The notes under the pieces: generated by a model
The model's database searches: none
Seen by the model: the letters and a program-made list of their open reading frames with translations, nothing else
Told to the model about the DNA's origin: nothing
Shown: piece after piece, positions 14,226 through 22,181 of the stretch
Numbering within the stretch: the first letter of the stretch is position 1
Layout of the letters: the number at the start of each line of letters is the position of its first letter
Assembly: GCF_001418255.1 (NCBI RefSeq)
Contig: NZ_LIPV01000016.1
Location: forward strand, 1-41,851
Source: Thiomonas bhubaneswarensis
GTDB lineage: Bacteria; Pseudomonadota; Gammaproteobacteria; Burkholderiales; Burkholderiaceae_C
DNA: 41,851 nucleotides
Reading direction: 5' to 3'
Translations under genes and position numbers: made by a program

Positions 14226-14598
14226 CGTGTTCGTCCATCTAATCCTCTCATCGCAAATGTAACGCTACTAAGCGGCGCTACGGAAACGCAAAAAGTCCGC
14301 TATCAGCGTGCATTGGCACGCTTCGACAGCGGCATTATGGGCCATTGTGGCAGGTTTCGCTATATCCGTTGCTGCTTTTGCGGTCTGATAGCGCGATAGT
14401 TGCGGATAAATCGGAATGGCTGGTGTAGACTTTCCTTGGTGTTATTAACGCCGTAAGGCGGGCAGGATGTGTGAAGTTAGCTAACCGGCGAGCCGGTTAT
14501 CTATCTTCACTGTCCCTTATTCGCGCCGGGGGCGCTCAACGGGTCATCCTGCTCTGCGAGGCAGCCGGCTACCGCCGGCATGAGAGACGAGGCGAGGC
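14226..14598. other. oriT: oriT, origin of transfer
   Basis: The nick region on the minus strand reads CACACATCCTG^CCCGCC, which matches the RP4 nic sequence, placing nic between 14463 and 14462. TraJ-type inverted repeat CGCC-GTAA-GGCG at 14449-14460. The TGTAGACTTTCCTTGGTGT stretch (14424-14442) is conserved with RP4 and lies in the relaxase recognition area. Further inverted repeats: GCGTGC-ATTG-GCACGC (14306-14321), CGCTATCAG (14298-14306) with CTGATAGCG (14385-14393), and AACCGGC/GCCGGTT (14483-14498) in the traJ leader. Divergent traK and traJ promoters must lie here; TTGCGG (14400) and TGTAGA (14424) are a candidate traJ pair. Confidence 0.92.
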
Positions 14599-14973
14599 AT
14601 GGAGAACGACGAGAAGGAACACGGCCGCCGGCGGCGGCAGCACCTGCGGGTGCCGGTGTTCCCGGAAGAGAAAGACGAGATCGAGGCGAACGCCAAGAGG
14701 GCGGGCGTCAGCGTGGCGCGCTACCTGCGCGACGTGGGGCAGGGCTACCAGATCAAGGGCGTCATGGACTACCAGCACGTGCGCGAGCTGGTGCGCGTCA
14801 ACGGCGACCTTGGCCGCCTGGGTGGCCTGCTCAAGCTCTGGCTGACCGATGACGTGCGAACGCTCCAGTTCGGCGAGGCAACCATCCTGGCCCTGCTGGG
14901 CCGGATCGAGGCCACCCAGGACGAAATGAGCCGGATCATGAAGGCCGTGGTTCAGCCGAGGGCCGAGCCTTGA
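14599..14973 (+). CDS. traJ: TraJ, oriT-recognition protein
   Basis: 124-aa relaxosome protein that binds the inverted repeat next to nic and loads the TraI relaxase. The ribbon-helix-helix-like N-terminus (RRQHLRVPVFPEEKDEIEAN) is basic. ATG 14599 follows GAGGCGAGGC. It is the first gene of the rightward Tra1 transcript; a KorB operator separates it from traI. Confidence 0.93.
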   Translation: MENDEKEHGRRRRQHLRVPVFPEEKDEIEANAKRAGVSVARYLRDVGQGYQIKGVMDYQHVRELVRVNGDLGRLGGLLKLWLTDDVRTLQFGEATILALLGRIEATQDEMSRIMKAVVQPRAEP

Positions 14974-14977
14974 GCTT

Positions 14978-14990
14978 TTTAGCGGCTAAA
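14978..14990. promoter_or_regulatory. KorB operator between traJ and traI
   Basis: Perfect TTTAGCGGCTAAA a few bases after the traJ stop and 17 bp before the traI start. No promoter is apparent around it, so it may act at a distance on the relaxase operon. Confidence 0.9.
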
Positions 14991-15007
14991 AAGCCCGGAG
15001 GCCGGCC

Positions 15008-17248
15008 ATGATCGCCAAGCACGTGCCGATGCGCTCGCTTGGCAAGAGCGACTTTGCGGGCCTGGCGAACTACATCACCGACGCGCAAAGCAAAGACCAC
15101 CGGCTGGGCCACGTGCAGGCGACGAACTGCGAAGCCGGTTCCATCCAGGACGCCATCACGGAGGTGCTGGCGACCCAGCACACGAACACCCGCGCGAAGG
15201 GCGACAAGACCTACCACCTGATCGTCAGCTTCCGGGCCGGCGAGCAGCCCAGCGCCGACACCCTGCGCGCGATTGAAGAACGCATTTGCGCCGGGCTGGG
15301 CTATGGCGAGCATCAGCGAATCAGTGCCGTCCACAACGACACCGACAACCTGCACATCCACATCGCCATCAACAAGATTCACCCGACGCGGCACACGATG
15401 CACGAGCCGTACTACCCGCACCGGGCGCTGGCGGAACTCTGCACGGCCCTGGAGCGCGACTACGGCCTGGAGCGCGACAACCACGAGCCGCGCAAGCGCG
15501 GCGCGGAGGGCCGGGCCGCCGACATGGAGCGGCACGCCGGCGTTGAAAGCCTGGTCGGCTGGATCAAGCGCGAGTGCCTGGACGAAATCAAGGGCGCGCA
15601 GTCCTGGCAGGAGCTGCACCAGGTCATGCGCGAAAACGGCCTGGAGTTGCGCGTCCGCGCCAATGGCCTCGTGTTCGAGGCCGGCGACGGCACGATGGTG
15701 AAGGCGAGCACAGTAGCCCGCGACCTTTCCAAGCCGAGCCTGGAGGCGCGGCTTGGCCCGTTCGAGGCTTCGCCCGAACGGCAGGCGCAAACCACCGTGA
15801 AGCGGCAGTACCGCAAAGACCCCATCCGTCTCCGCGTCAACACCGTGGAGCTGTACGCGAAGTACAAGGCCGAGCAGCAGAGCTTGACCACGGCGCGCGG
15901 TCAGGCCCTGGAGCGCGCCCGGCATCGCAAGGATCGGCTGATCGAGGCGGCCAAGCGGTCGAACCGCCTGCGCCGCGCAACGATCAAGGTGGTCGGCGAG
16001 GGGCGCGCGAACAAGAAGCTGCTGTACGCCCAGGCGAGCAAGGCGCTGCGCAGCGAAATCCAGGCGATCAACAAACAGTTCCAGCAGGAGCGCACCGCGC
16101 TCTATGCCGAGCACAGCCGGCGCACGTGGGCCGACTGGCTCAAGAAGGAGGCGCAGCACGGCAGCGCCGACGCCCTGGCCGCCCTGCGCGCCCGCGAGGC
16201 GGCCCAGGGCCTCAAGGGCAACACCATCCGGGGCGAGGGCCAGGCGAAGCCCGGCCACGCGCCGGCGGTGGACAACATCACGAAGAAGGGGACGATCATC
16301 TTCCGCGCCGGCATGAGCGCCGTGCGCGATGACGGCGACCGCCTGCAAGTCTCCCGCGAGGCCACGCGCGAAGGGCTGCAAGAAGCCCTGCGCCTGGCGA
16401 TGCAACGCTATGGCAACCGCATCACCGTCAACGGCACGGTGGAGTTCAAGGCGCAGATGATCCGCGCCGCCGTCGATTCCCAACTACCCATCACCTTCAC
16501 CGATCCGGCTCTTGAGAGCCGGCGGCAGGCGCTTTTGAACAAGGAGAACACCCATGAGCGAACCGAAAGACCAGAGCATCGAGGACGAACTGGACGCGGC
16601 GCTGGCGGCCCTGGACAGCGGCCCCCTGCCGACCAGCACGCTACCGGAGCCGCAGCCGTCGCCCGAGCAGGCGACGGCCGGCCAGCAGCCGGCCGAGGCG
16701 ACCGCGCCGACGCCGGCATTCACGCCGCCAACGTCCACCGGAAGCCCGACGTTGGACGCCTTGGAAGAAAACCGCCGCCCCAAAGCCAGCACCGTTTGCG
16801 AGCACTGTCCGAACTCGGTGTGGTTCGCATCGCCGGCGGAAGTGAAGTGCTACTGCCGCGTGATGTTCCTCGTCACGTGGAGCAGCAAGGAACCCAACCA
16901 GATCACGCACTGCGACGGGGAATTTCTCGGCCAGGAACAGGAGTAGGCCAGACGCCGCCGGGCGTCGTCGCTGCTGACAAGTACATCGCCGAGCGCGAGG
17001 CGAAGCGCCTAAAAGGTTTCGATATACCGAAGCATTCCCGATATACTGCCGGTGAAGGTGCCCTTACGTTCCAGGGCACCCGGAACGTCGAGGGCCAGCC
17101 GCTGGCCCTCTTGAAGCGAGGTGAAGAGGTCATGGTTATGCCCATCGACCAGGCCACGGCCCGGCGCTTGACGCGCATCGCGGTCGGCGATGCCGTCTCG
17201 ATCACCGCGAAAGGCTCCATCAAAACGTCGAAAGGAAGGAGTAGATGA
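15008..17248 (+). CDS. traI: TraI relaxase
   Basis: 746-aa MOB-P relaxase that nicks oriT and remains bound to the 5' end of the transferred strand. The three IncP motifs are present: catalytic Tyr22 (FAGLANYITD), and the metal-binding HNDTDNLHIHIAINKIHP with His116 and His118. The N-terminal about 300 residues are the relaxase; the rest is helical and basic, contacting TraJ and the transfer machinery. The 3' part contains traH in another frame and the traG promoter. The stop overlaps the traG start (ATGA 17245-17248). Confidence 0.96.
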   Translation: MIAKHVPMRSLGKSDFAGLANYITDAQSKDHRLGHVQATNCEAGSIQDAITEVLATQHTNTRAKGDKTYHLIVSFRAGEQPSADTLRAIEERICAGLGYGEHQRISAVHNDTDNLHIHIAINKIHPTRHTMHEPYYPHRALAELCTALERDYGLERDNHEPRKRGAEGRAADMERHAGVESLVGWIKRECLDEIKGAQSWQELHQVMRENGLELRVRANGLVFEAGDGTMVKASTVARDLSKPSLEARLGPFEASPERQAQTTVKRQYRKDPIRLRVNTVELYAKYKAEQQSLTTARGQALERARHRKDRLIEAAKRSNRLRRATIKVVGEGRANKKLLYAQASKALRSEIQAINKQFQQERTALYAEHSRRTWADWLKKEAQHGSADALAALRAREAAQGLKGNTIRGEGQAKPGHAPAVDNITKKGTIIFRAGMSAVRDDGDRLQVSREATREGLQEALRLAMQRYGNRITVNGTVEFKAQMIRAAVDSQLPITFTDPALESRRQALLNKENTHERTERPEHRGRTGRGAGGPGQRPPADQHATGAAAVARAGDGRPAAGRGDRADAGIHAANVHRKPDVGRLGRKPPPQSQHRLRALSELGVVRIAGGSEVLLPRDVPRHVEQQGTQPDHALRRGISRPGTGVGQTPPGVVAADKYIAEREAKRLKGFDIPKHSRYTAGEGALTFQGTRNVEGQPLALLKRGEEVMVMPIDQATARRLTRIAVGDAVSITAKGSIKTSKGRSR
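16554..16946 (+). CDS. traH: TraH, relaxosome-stabilising protein encoded within traI
   Basis: 130-aa acidic protein (MSEPKDQSIEDELDAALAAL) wholly inside traI in another frame, as in RP4, where TraH stabilises the relaxosome at oriT. The start ATG 16554 has AAGGAG eight bases upstream. The C-terminal half has cysteines CEHCPNSVWF...VKCYCRV that could bind a metal. The middle is Pro/Ala/Thr-rich. Confidence 0.85.
   Translation: MSEPKDQSIEDELDAALAALDSGPLPTSTLPEPQPSPEQATAGQQPAEATAPTPAFTPPTSTGSPTLDALEENRRPKASTVCEHCPNSVWFASPAEVKCYCRVMFLVTWSSKEPNQITHCDGEFLGQEQE
17018..17047 (+). promoter_or_regulatory. traGp: traG promoter with TrbA-type operator, inside traI
   Basis: The -10 candidate TATACT (17042-17047) has a weak -35 near TTTCGA (17018-17023). 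The element CGATATACCGAA (17020-17031) is identical to the one at the trb promoter (374-385), and a partial copy CGATATAC sits at 17039-17046. In IncP plasmids traG has its own TrbA-repressed promoter. Confidence 0.6.
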
Positions 17249-19158
17249 AGATCAAGATGAACAACGCGGTAGGGCCGCAAGTCCGAACCGCCAAACCGAA
17301 GCCGAGCAAGCTGCTGCCGGTGCTGGGCGCGGCCTCGATGGTCGGCGGCCTCCAGGCCGCGACGCAGTTCTTCGCCCACACGTTCGCCTATCACGCGACC
17401 CTCGGCCCCAACGTGGGCCACGTGTACGCGCCCTGGTCGATCCTGCACTGGACGTACAAGTGGTACAGCCAGTACCCGGACGAGATCATGAAGGCCGGCA
17501 GCATGGGGATGCTGGTTTCGACCGTGGGCCTGCTGGGCGTGGCCGTGGCGAAGGTCGTCACGTCCAACAGCTCGAAGGCGAACGAGTACCTGCACGGCTC
17601 GGCCCGCTGGGCCGAGAAGAAGGACATTCAGGCGGCCGGCCTGCTGCCGCGCGAGCGCAACGTCCTGGAGATCGTCACCGGCAAGGCTGCACCCACGGCC
17701 ACCGGCGTGTACGTGGGCGGCTGGCAAGACAAGGACGGCAATTTCTTCTACCTGCGGCACAGCGGCCCCGAGCACGTGCTGACCTACGCGCCCACGCGCT
17801 CGGGCAAGGGCGTCGGCCTGGTGGTGCCGACGCTGCTGTCGTGGGGCGCGAGCAGCGTCATCACCGACTTGAAGGGCGAGTTGTGGGCCTTGACCGCCGG
17901 CTGGCGGCAGAAGCACGCCAAGAACAAGGTGCTGCGCTTCGAGCCGGCCAGCACTTCGGGCGGCGTCTGCTGGAACCCGCTGGACGAAATCCGCCTCGGC
18001 ACTGAATACGAGGTGGGCGACGTGCAGAACCTCGCCACGCTGATCGTTGACCCGGACGGCAAGGGCCTGGACTCGCACTGGCAGAAAACCGCCTTCGCGC
18101 TCCTGGTCGGCGTGATCCTGCACGCGCTGTACAAGGCCAAGGACGAGGGCGGCACCGCCACGCTGCCGTCCGTCGATGCGATGCTGGCCGACCCGAACCG
18201 GGACATTGGCGAGCTTTGGATGGAAATGGCGACCTACGGGCACGTAGACGGCCAGAACCATCACGCCATCGGCTCGGCGGCCCGCGACATGATGGATCGC
18301 CCGGAGGAAGAAGCCGGCTCGGTGCTGTCCACGGCCAAGTCGTACCTGGCCCTGTACCGCGACCCCGTGGTGGCCCGCAACGTCAGCCGGTCGGACTTCC
18401 GCATCAAGCAGTTGATGCACGAGGACGACCCGGTAAGCCTCTACATCGTCACCCAGCCCAACGACAAGGCCCGCCTGCGGCCGCTGGTGCGCGTCATGGT
18501 GAACATGATCGTGCGCCTGCTGGCCGACAAGATGGACTTCGAGGGCGGCCGCCCGGTGGCGCACTACAAGCACCGGCTCTTGATGATGCTGGATGAGTTC
18601 CCGAGCCTCGGGAAGCTGGAGATCATGCAAGAGTCGCTGGCCTTCGTGGCCGGCTACGGCATCAAGTGCTACCTCATCTGCCAGGACATTAACCAGCTCA
18701 AGAGCCGCGAGACGGGCTACGGCCACGACGAAAGCATCACGTCGAACTGCCACGTGCAGAACGCCTATCCGCCCAACCGCGTCGAGACGGCGGAACACCT
18801 GTCCCGCCTCACCGGGCAGACCACCGTGGTGAAGGAGCAGATCACGACCAGCGGCCGCCGCACGGCGGCGATGCTGGGCCAGGTGTCGCGCACCTACCAG
18901 GAGGTGCAGCGGCCCTTGCTGACGCCCGACGAATGCCTGCGCATGCCGGGGCCGAAGAAGAACGCCCAGGGCGAGATCGAAGAGGCCGGCGACATGGTGA
19001 TCTACGTCGCGGGCTACCCGGCGATCTACGGCAAGCAACCCCTGTACTTCAAAGACCCGGTGTTCTCGGCACGCGCCGCGATCCCCGCGCCCAAGGTCAG
19101 CGACCGCCTGCGCGCCGTCGCACAGGCCGAGACGGAAGGGGAGGGCATCACGATATGA
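17245..19158 (+). CDS. traG: TraG, type IV coupling protein
   Basis: 637-aa VirD4-family ATPase that links the relaxosome to the mating channel. Two N-terminal membrane segments (about residues 27-50 and 84-106), Walker A region LTYAPTRSGKGVGLVVPTLL, Walker B RLLMMLDEFPSLGKLEIMQE. It is anchored in the inner membrane and faces the cytoplasm. It starts in an ATGA overlap with traI and ends in an ATGA overlap with traF. Confidence 0.96.
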   Translation: MKIKMNNAVGPQVRTAKPKPSKLLPVLGAASMVGGLQAATQFFAHTFAYHATLGPNVGHVYAPWSILHWTYKWYSQYPDEIMKAGSMGMLVSTVGLLGVAVAKVVTSNSSKANEYLHGSARWAEKKDIQAAGLLPRERNVLEIVTGKAAPTATGVYVGGWQDKDGNFFYLRHSGPEHVLTYAPTRSGKGVGLVVPTLLSWGASSVITDLKGELWALTAGWRQKHAKNKVLRFEPASTSGGVCWNPLDEIRLGTEYEVGDVQNLATLIVDPDGKGLDSHWQKTAFALLVGVILHALYKAKDEGGTATLPSVDAMLADPNRDIGELWMEMATYGHVDGQNHHAIGSAARDMMDRPEEEAGSVLSTAKSYLALYRDPVVARNVSRSDFRIKQLMHEDDPVSLYIVTQPNDKARLRPLVRVMVNMIVRLLADKMDFEGGRPVAHYKHRLLMMLDEFPSLGKLEIMQESLAFVAGYGIKCYLICQDINQLKSRETGYGHDESITSNCHVQNAYPPNRVETAEHLSRLTGQTTVVKEQITTSGRRTAAMLGQVSRTYQEVQRPLLTPDECLRMPGPKKNAQGEIEEAGDMVIYVAGYPAIYGKQPLYFKDPVFSARAAIPAPKVSDRLRAVAQAETEGEGITI

Positions 19159-19691
19159 GCCGCATCCTGAAACGTATCGCGGCAGGCGTCGCCATCGCGG
19201 GCGTGGCCGCCCTGCTGCTGGCGGCCGGCGGCTATGCCGCCGGTGCCCGCGTGAACACCACCAAGAGCATTCCTGTCGGCCTGTACTGGACGAGCAGCGC
19301 GCCGGTGGAGAAGGGGGCCTACGTCCTCTTCTGCCCGCCGCAGCTCGGCGTGTTCGATGACGCCAAGGAGCGGGGCTACATCGGGGCCGGCTTCTGCGAG
19401 GGCGGCTACGGCTACATGATGAAGCGCGTTTTAGCCGCTAAAGACGATGCCGTGGCCGTCGCCGATGACGGCGTGCGCGTCAACGGCGAGCTGCTGCCCC
19501 TCAGCGCGCCGATCAAGGCCGACAAGGCCGGGCGGCCGCTGCCGCGCTACCAGTCCAACAGCTACACCCTCGGCAATTCCGAGGTGCTGCTTATGTCGGA
19601 CGTGAGCGCCACATCCTTCGACGGCCGCTACTTCGGCCCGATCAATCGTTCGCAAATCAAGACCGTGATCCGTCCGGTCATCACCTGGTAG
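19155..19691 (+). CDS. traF: TraF, pilin-maturation peptidase
   Basis: 178-aa S26-type (signal-peptidase-like) enzyme that trims TrbC and closes it into a cyclic pilin. The expected catalytic pair is Ser38 (NTTKSIPVGLYW) and Lys90 (GYMMKRVL), each one residue later than Ser37/Lys89 of RP4. The N-terminal hydrophobic segment at residues 8-31 is a signal/anchor. The ATG is chosen from the four-base overlap with traG. A perfect KorB operator lies inside the gene (19430-19442). Confidence 0.94.
   Translation: MSRILKRIAAGVAIAGVAALLLAAGGYAAGARVNTTKSIPVGLYWTSSAPVEKGAYVLFCPPQLGVFDDAKERGYIGAGFCEGGYGYMMKRVLAAKDDAVAVADDGVRVNGELLPLSAPIKADKAGRPLPRYQSNSYTLGNSEVLLMSDVSATSFDGRYFGPINRSQIKTVIRPVITW
19430..19442. 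promoter_or_regulatory. KorB operator inside traF
   Basis: Perfect TTTAGCCGCTAAA within the traF reading frame, encoding the residues LAAK just after the catalytic Lys90 region. No promoter is adjacent. RK2 also has intragenic KorB sites. Confidence 0.85.
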
Positions 19692-19703
19692 GGAGACACC
19701 ACC

Positions 19704-21767
19704 ATGCGCCTTTTCATCGCAGAAAAGCCGTCCGTCGCCAAGGCCATTGCCGGCGAGCTGGGCGCGACCGGCAAGGGCGACGGCTTCATCGAGTGCGGCA
19801 CCGACAAAGTGACCTGGTGCTTTGGGCACATGCTCGAACAGGCCGACCCCGACGAGTACACGCCCGATGACGTGCCGCGCGGCCAGTCCGGCAAGAAGGT
19901 CTGGCGCGTCGATGAGCTGCCCATCATTCCCGAGAGCTGGATTCTCAAGCCCAAGGACGACGCGAAGAAGCAGCTCGCCGTGATCGGCAAGCTACTCAAG
20001 GAGGCCAAGGAGATCGTCAACGCCGGCGACCCCGACCGCGAAGGCCAGTTGCTGGTTGACGAAGTGCTGGAGCACTTCCGCAACAGCAAGCCGGTGCGCC
20101 GCTTTTGGGTGAGCGCGCAGGACTCCGTTTCCGTCAAGCGGGGCCTGGCCGCGTTGAAGGAGAACACCACGTATGCCGGCTGGGCCGACGCCGCACGCGG
20201 GCGGCAGCGCGCCGACTGGCTGATCGGCATGAACCTCAGCCGCGCGTACACGCTGCGCGCGCAGCGCGGCGGCTCGCGCGCCCTGCTGACCGTGGGCCGT
20301 GTGCAGACGCCGACGCTGGCCCTCGTGGTCGCCCGCGACCGCGAGATCGAGGCATTCAAGGCCGTGCCGTACCACACCATCCGGGCGGTGGTGCAGCACG
20401 CCGGCGGCAGCTTCACCGCTGCATGGAAGGCGAAGGAGGATCAAGCCGGCCTGGACAGCGAAGGCCGCCTTGTCGATACCGCCGTCGCCGACACCCTGGT
20501 GGCCGCCGTCAAGGGCCAGCCGGGCACCATCGCCGCGTACAAGCAGGAGGCCAAGAAGCAGAACCAACCGCTGGCCTTCGCCCTGTCCGACATTACGGCC
20601 CTGGCCTCGGCCAAGTTCGGCTATAGCGCCGAGGACGTGCTGAACACCTGCCAGGCGCTCTACGAGACGCACAAGCTGACCTCGTACCCGCGCACCGACT
20701 GCGCCTACCTGCCGGAGTCGCAGCACGCCGACGCGCCGCGCGTGCTGGAGGCGATCAAGCACGTCAACCCCGAGCTGGCCGGCCTGGTCGATGGGGCCGA
20801 TCCGCGCATCAAGTCCAAGACGTGGGACGACTCCAAGATCACCGCGCACCACGGCATCGTGCCGACCATGCAGAAGGGCAACAAAGCCGCCCTCAGCGAG
20901 CGCGAGCGCAACATCTACGACCTGATCGTGCGCGCCTACCTGGCGCAGTTCTACCCGCTGCACGAGTACATGCAGACCACCGTGGGCGTCGAGATCGCGG
21001 GCGAGAACTTCGCGGCGAGCGGCAAGGTGGTCACGCGCAACGGCTGGCGTGACGTGTACAGCCAGGCCGACGAGGAAGCCGAGAAGGACGACGACGACGA
21101 CAGCGGCACGCAGGCCCTGCCGTCGATGGCCCAGGGCGACGCCGTGACCTGCACGGACGCCACCCGCAAGGACGCCAAGACGAAGCCGCCGGCGCGCTTC
21201 ACCGAGGGCACGCTGATCCGCGCGATGGAGAACATCCACAAGTTCGTCAGCGACGCCGAGCACAAGAAGATGCTGCGCGAGGGCGACGGCATCGGCACGT
21301 CCGCCACCCGCGCGTCGATCATTTCCGAGTTGAAGCGGCGCGAGTTCCTGGCCGTCAAGGGCAAGCAGATCATCAGCACGACCCTCGGCCGCAGCGTCAT
21401 CGACGCGCTGCCCGAGGTTGTGAAAAGCCCGGTGCTGACTGCGCTCTACGAGCGGATGCTGAAAGGCGTCGAGCAGGGCACGGCCGCCCTGGACGCCTTC
21501 ATCACGAAGCAAGAGACGTTCATCCGCGACCAGGTGGCGAAGGCCAACAGCGGAGCCGTGACCATCGCCGGCGGCAAGGAAGCCGCGCCGGTGTCGTCCC
21601 TTCACAAGTGCATGGCCTGCGGCAGCGGCTTGTCGCGCCGGCCGAGCAAGAAGAAGGGGCAATTCTGGTGGGGTTGCAGCAATTTCCCCACGTGCAAGCA
21701 GACCTACCCCGACCTCAAGGGCCGGCCCGACTACAGCAAGGGCCGCAACGGCCCGGCATCCGAATGA
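19704..21767 (+). CDS. traE: TraE, topoisomerase III-like protein
   Basis: 687-aa type IA topoisomerase of the TopB class. Toprim start MRLFIAEKPSVAKAIAGELG (Glu7) and the acidic NAGDPDREGQLL (Asp109, Asp111); catalytic Tyr328 in KLTSYPRTDC. The C-terminal four-cysteine zinc finger (CMACGSG...WWGCSNFPTCKQ) ends the protein. It is not essential for transfer in RP4 and may resolve catenated or single-stranded intermediates. 12 bp after traF in the Tra1 operon. Confidence 0.95.
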   Translation: MRLFIAEKPSVAKAIAGELGATGKGDGFIECGTDKVTWCFGHMLEQADPDEYTPDDVPRGQSGKKVWRVDELPIIPESWILKPKDDAKKQLAVIGKLLKEAKEIVNAGDPDREGQLLVDEVLEHFRNSKPVRRFWVSAQDSVSVKRGLAALKENTTYAGWADAARGRQRADWLIGMNLSRAYTLRAQRGGSRALLTVGRVQTPTLALVVARDREIEAFKAVPYHTIRAVVQHAGGSFTAAWKAKEDQAGLDSEGRLVDTAVADTLVAAVKGQPGTIAAYKQEAKKQNQPLAFALSDITALASAKFGYSAEDVLNTCQALYETHKLTSYPRTDCAYLPESQHADAPRVLEAIKHVNPELAGLVDGADPRIKSKTWDDSKITAHHGIVPTMQKGNKAALSERERNIYDLIVRAYLAQFYPLHEYMQTTVGVEIAGENFAASGKVVTRNGWRDVYSQADEEAEKDDDDDSGTQALPSMAQGDAVTCTDATRKDAKTKPPARFTEGTLIRAMENIHKFVSDAEHKKMLREGDGIGTSATRASIISELKRREFLAVKGKQIISTTLGRSVIDALPEVVKSPVLTALYERMLKGVEQGTAALDAFITKQETFIRDQVAKANSGAVTIAGGKEAAPVSSLHKCMACGSGLSRRPSKKKGQFWWGCSNFPTCKQTYPDLKGRPDYSKGRNGPASE

Positions 21768-21788
21768 CCACAGCGAAGGAGATCGACC

Positions 21789-22178
21789 ATGAACGAGCAA
21801 ACCACCACCAACACCGCCGCCCACGACGAGCCGCTGGCCGTCCTGCCGCCGGTTGACGACGACGCCGCCGGCCGCGAGGCCGTGCGCGAGAAGATGGCCG
21901 ACGCGCTGACGCCCGGCTTCCAGGTCGAGTTCGACCCCGACGAAGCCGAGCGCGTGGGCGCGTTCGTGGAGGACGCGCTGTCCGAGCAGGACGCCGCCGC
22001 GAGCGGCGACGACCTGGTGGAAGTCGATGGCGCACTGGAGCCGGCATTCCTGGACGACGAAGGCCCGAGTGCCGACATCCCGCCGTTCATCACCACCACG
22101 AACGCCCGCGAGCTGTACGACCTGCGGCCCGGCGAGACGGTGGCCCAGGCCGCCGCGCGCAAGGCGTCGGAGGGCTGA
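21789..22178 (+). CDS. traD: TraD, small Tra1 protein
   Basis: 129-aa strongly acidic protein ([20 protein letters not shown] and others), no membrane segment, no catalytic motif. It is conserved between traE and traC in IncP plasmids; function unknown and reported as dispensable in RP4. ATG 21789 follows GAAGGAGATCGACC; its stop is three bases before the traC start. Confidence 0.88.
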   Translation: MNEQTTTNTAAHDEPLAVLPPVDDDAAGREAVREKMADALTPGFQVEFDPDEAERVGAFVEDALSEQDAAASGDDLVEVDGALEPAFLDDEGPSADIPPFITTTNARELYDLRPGETVAQAAARKASEG

Positions 22179-22181
22179 CCC

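Noticed and set aside
16903..19038. Long minus-strand open frame of 711 codons opposite traG
   Set aside because: GC-rich DNA leaves long open antisense frames; the sense frame encodes TraG with Walker motifs, and the antisense product is low-complexity His/Arg/Ala/Val-rich with no motif.
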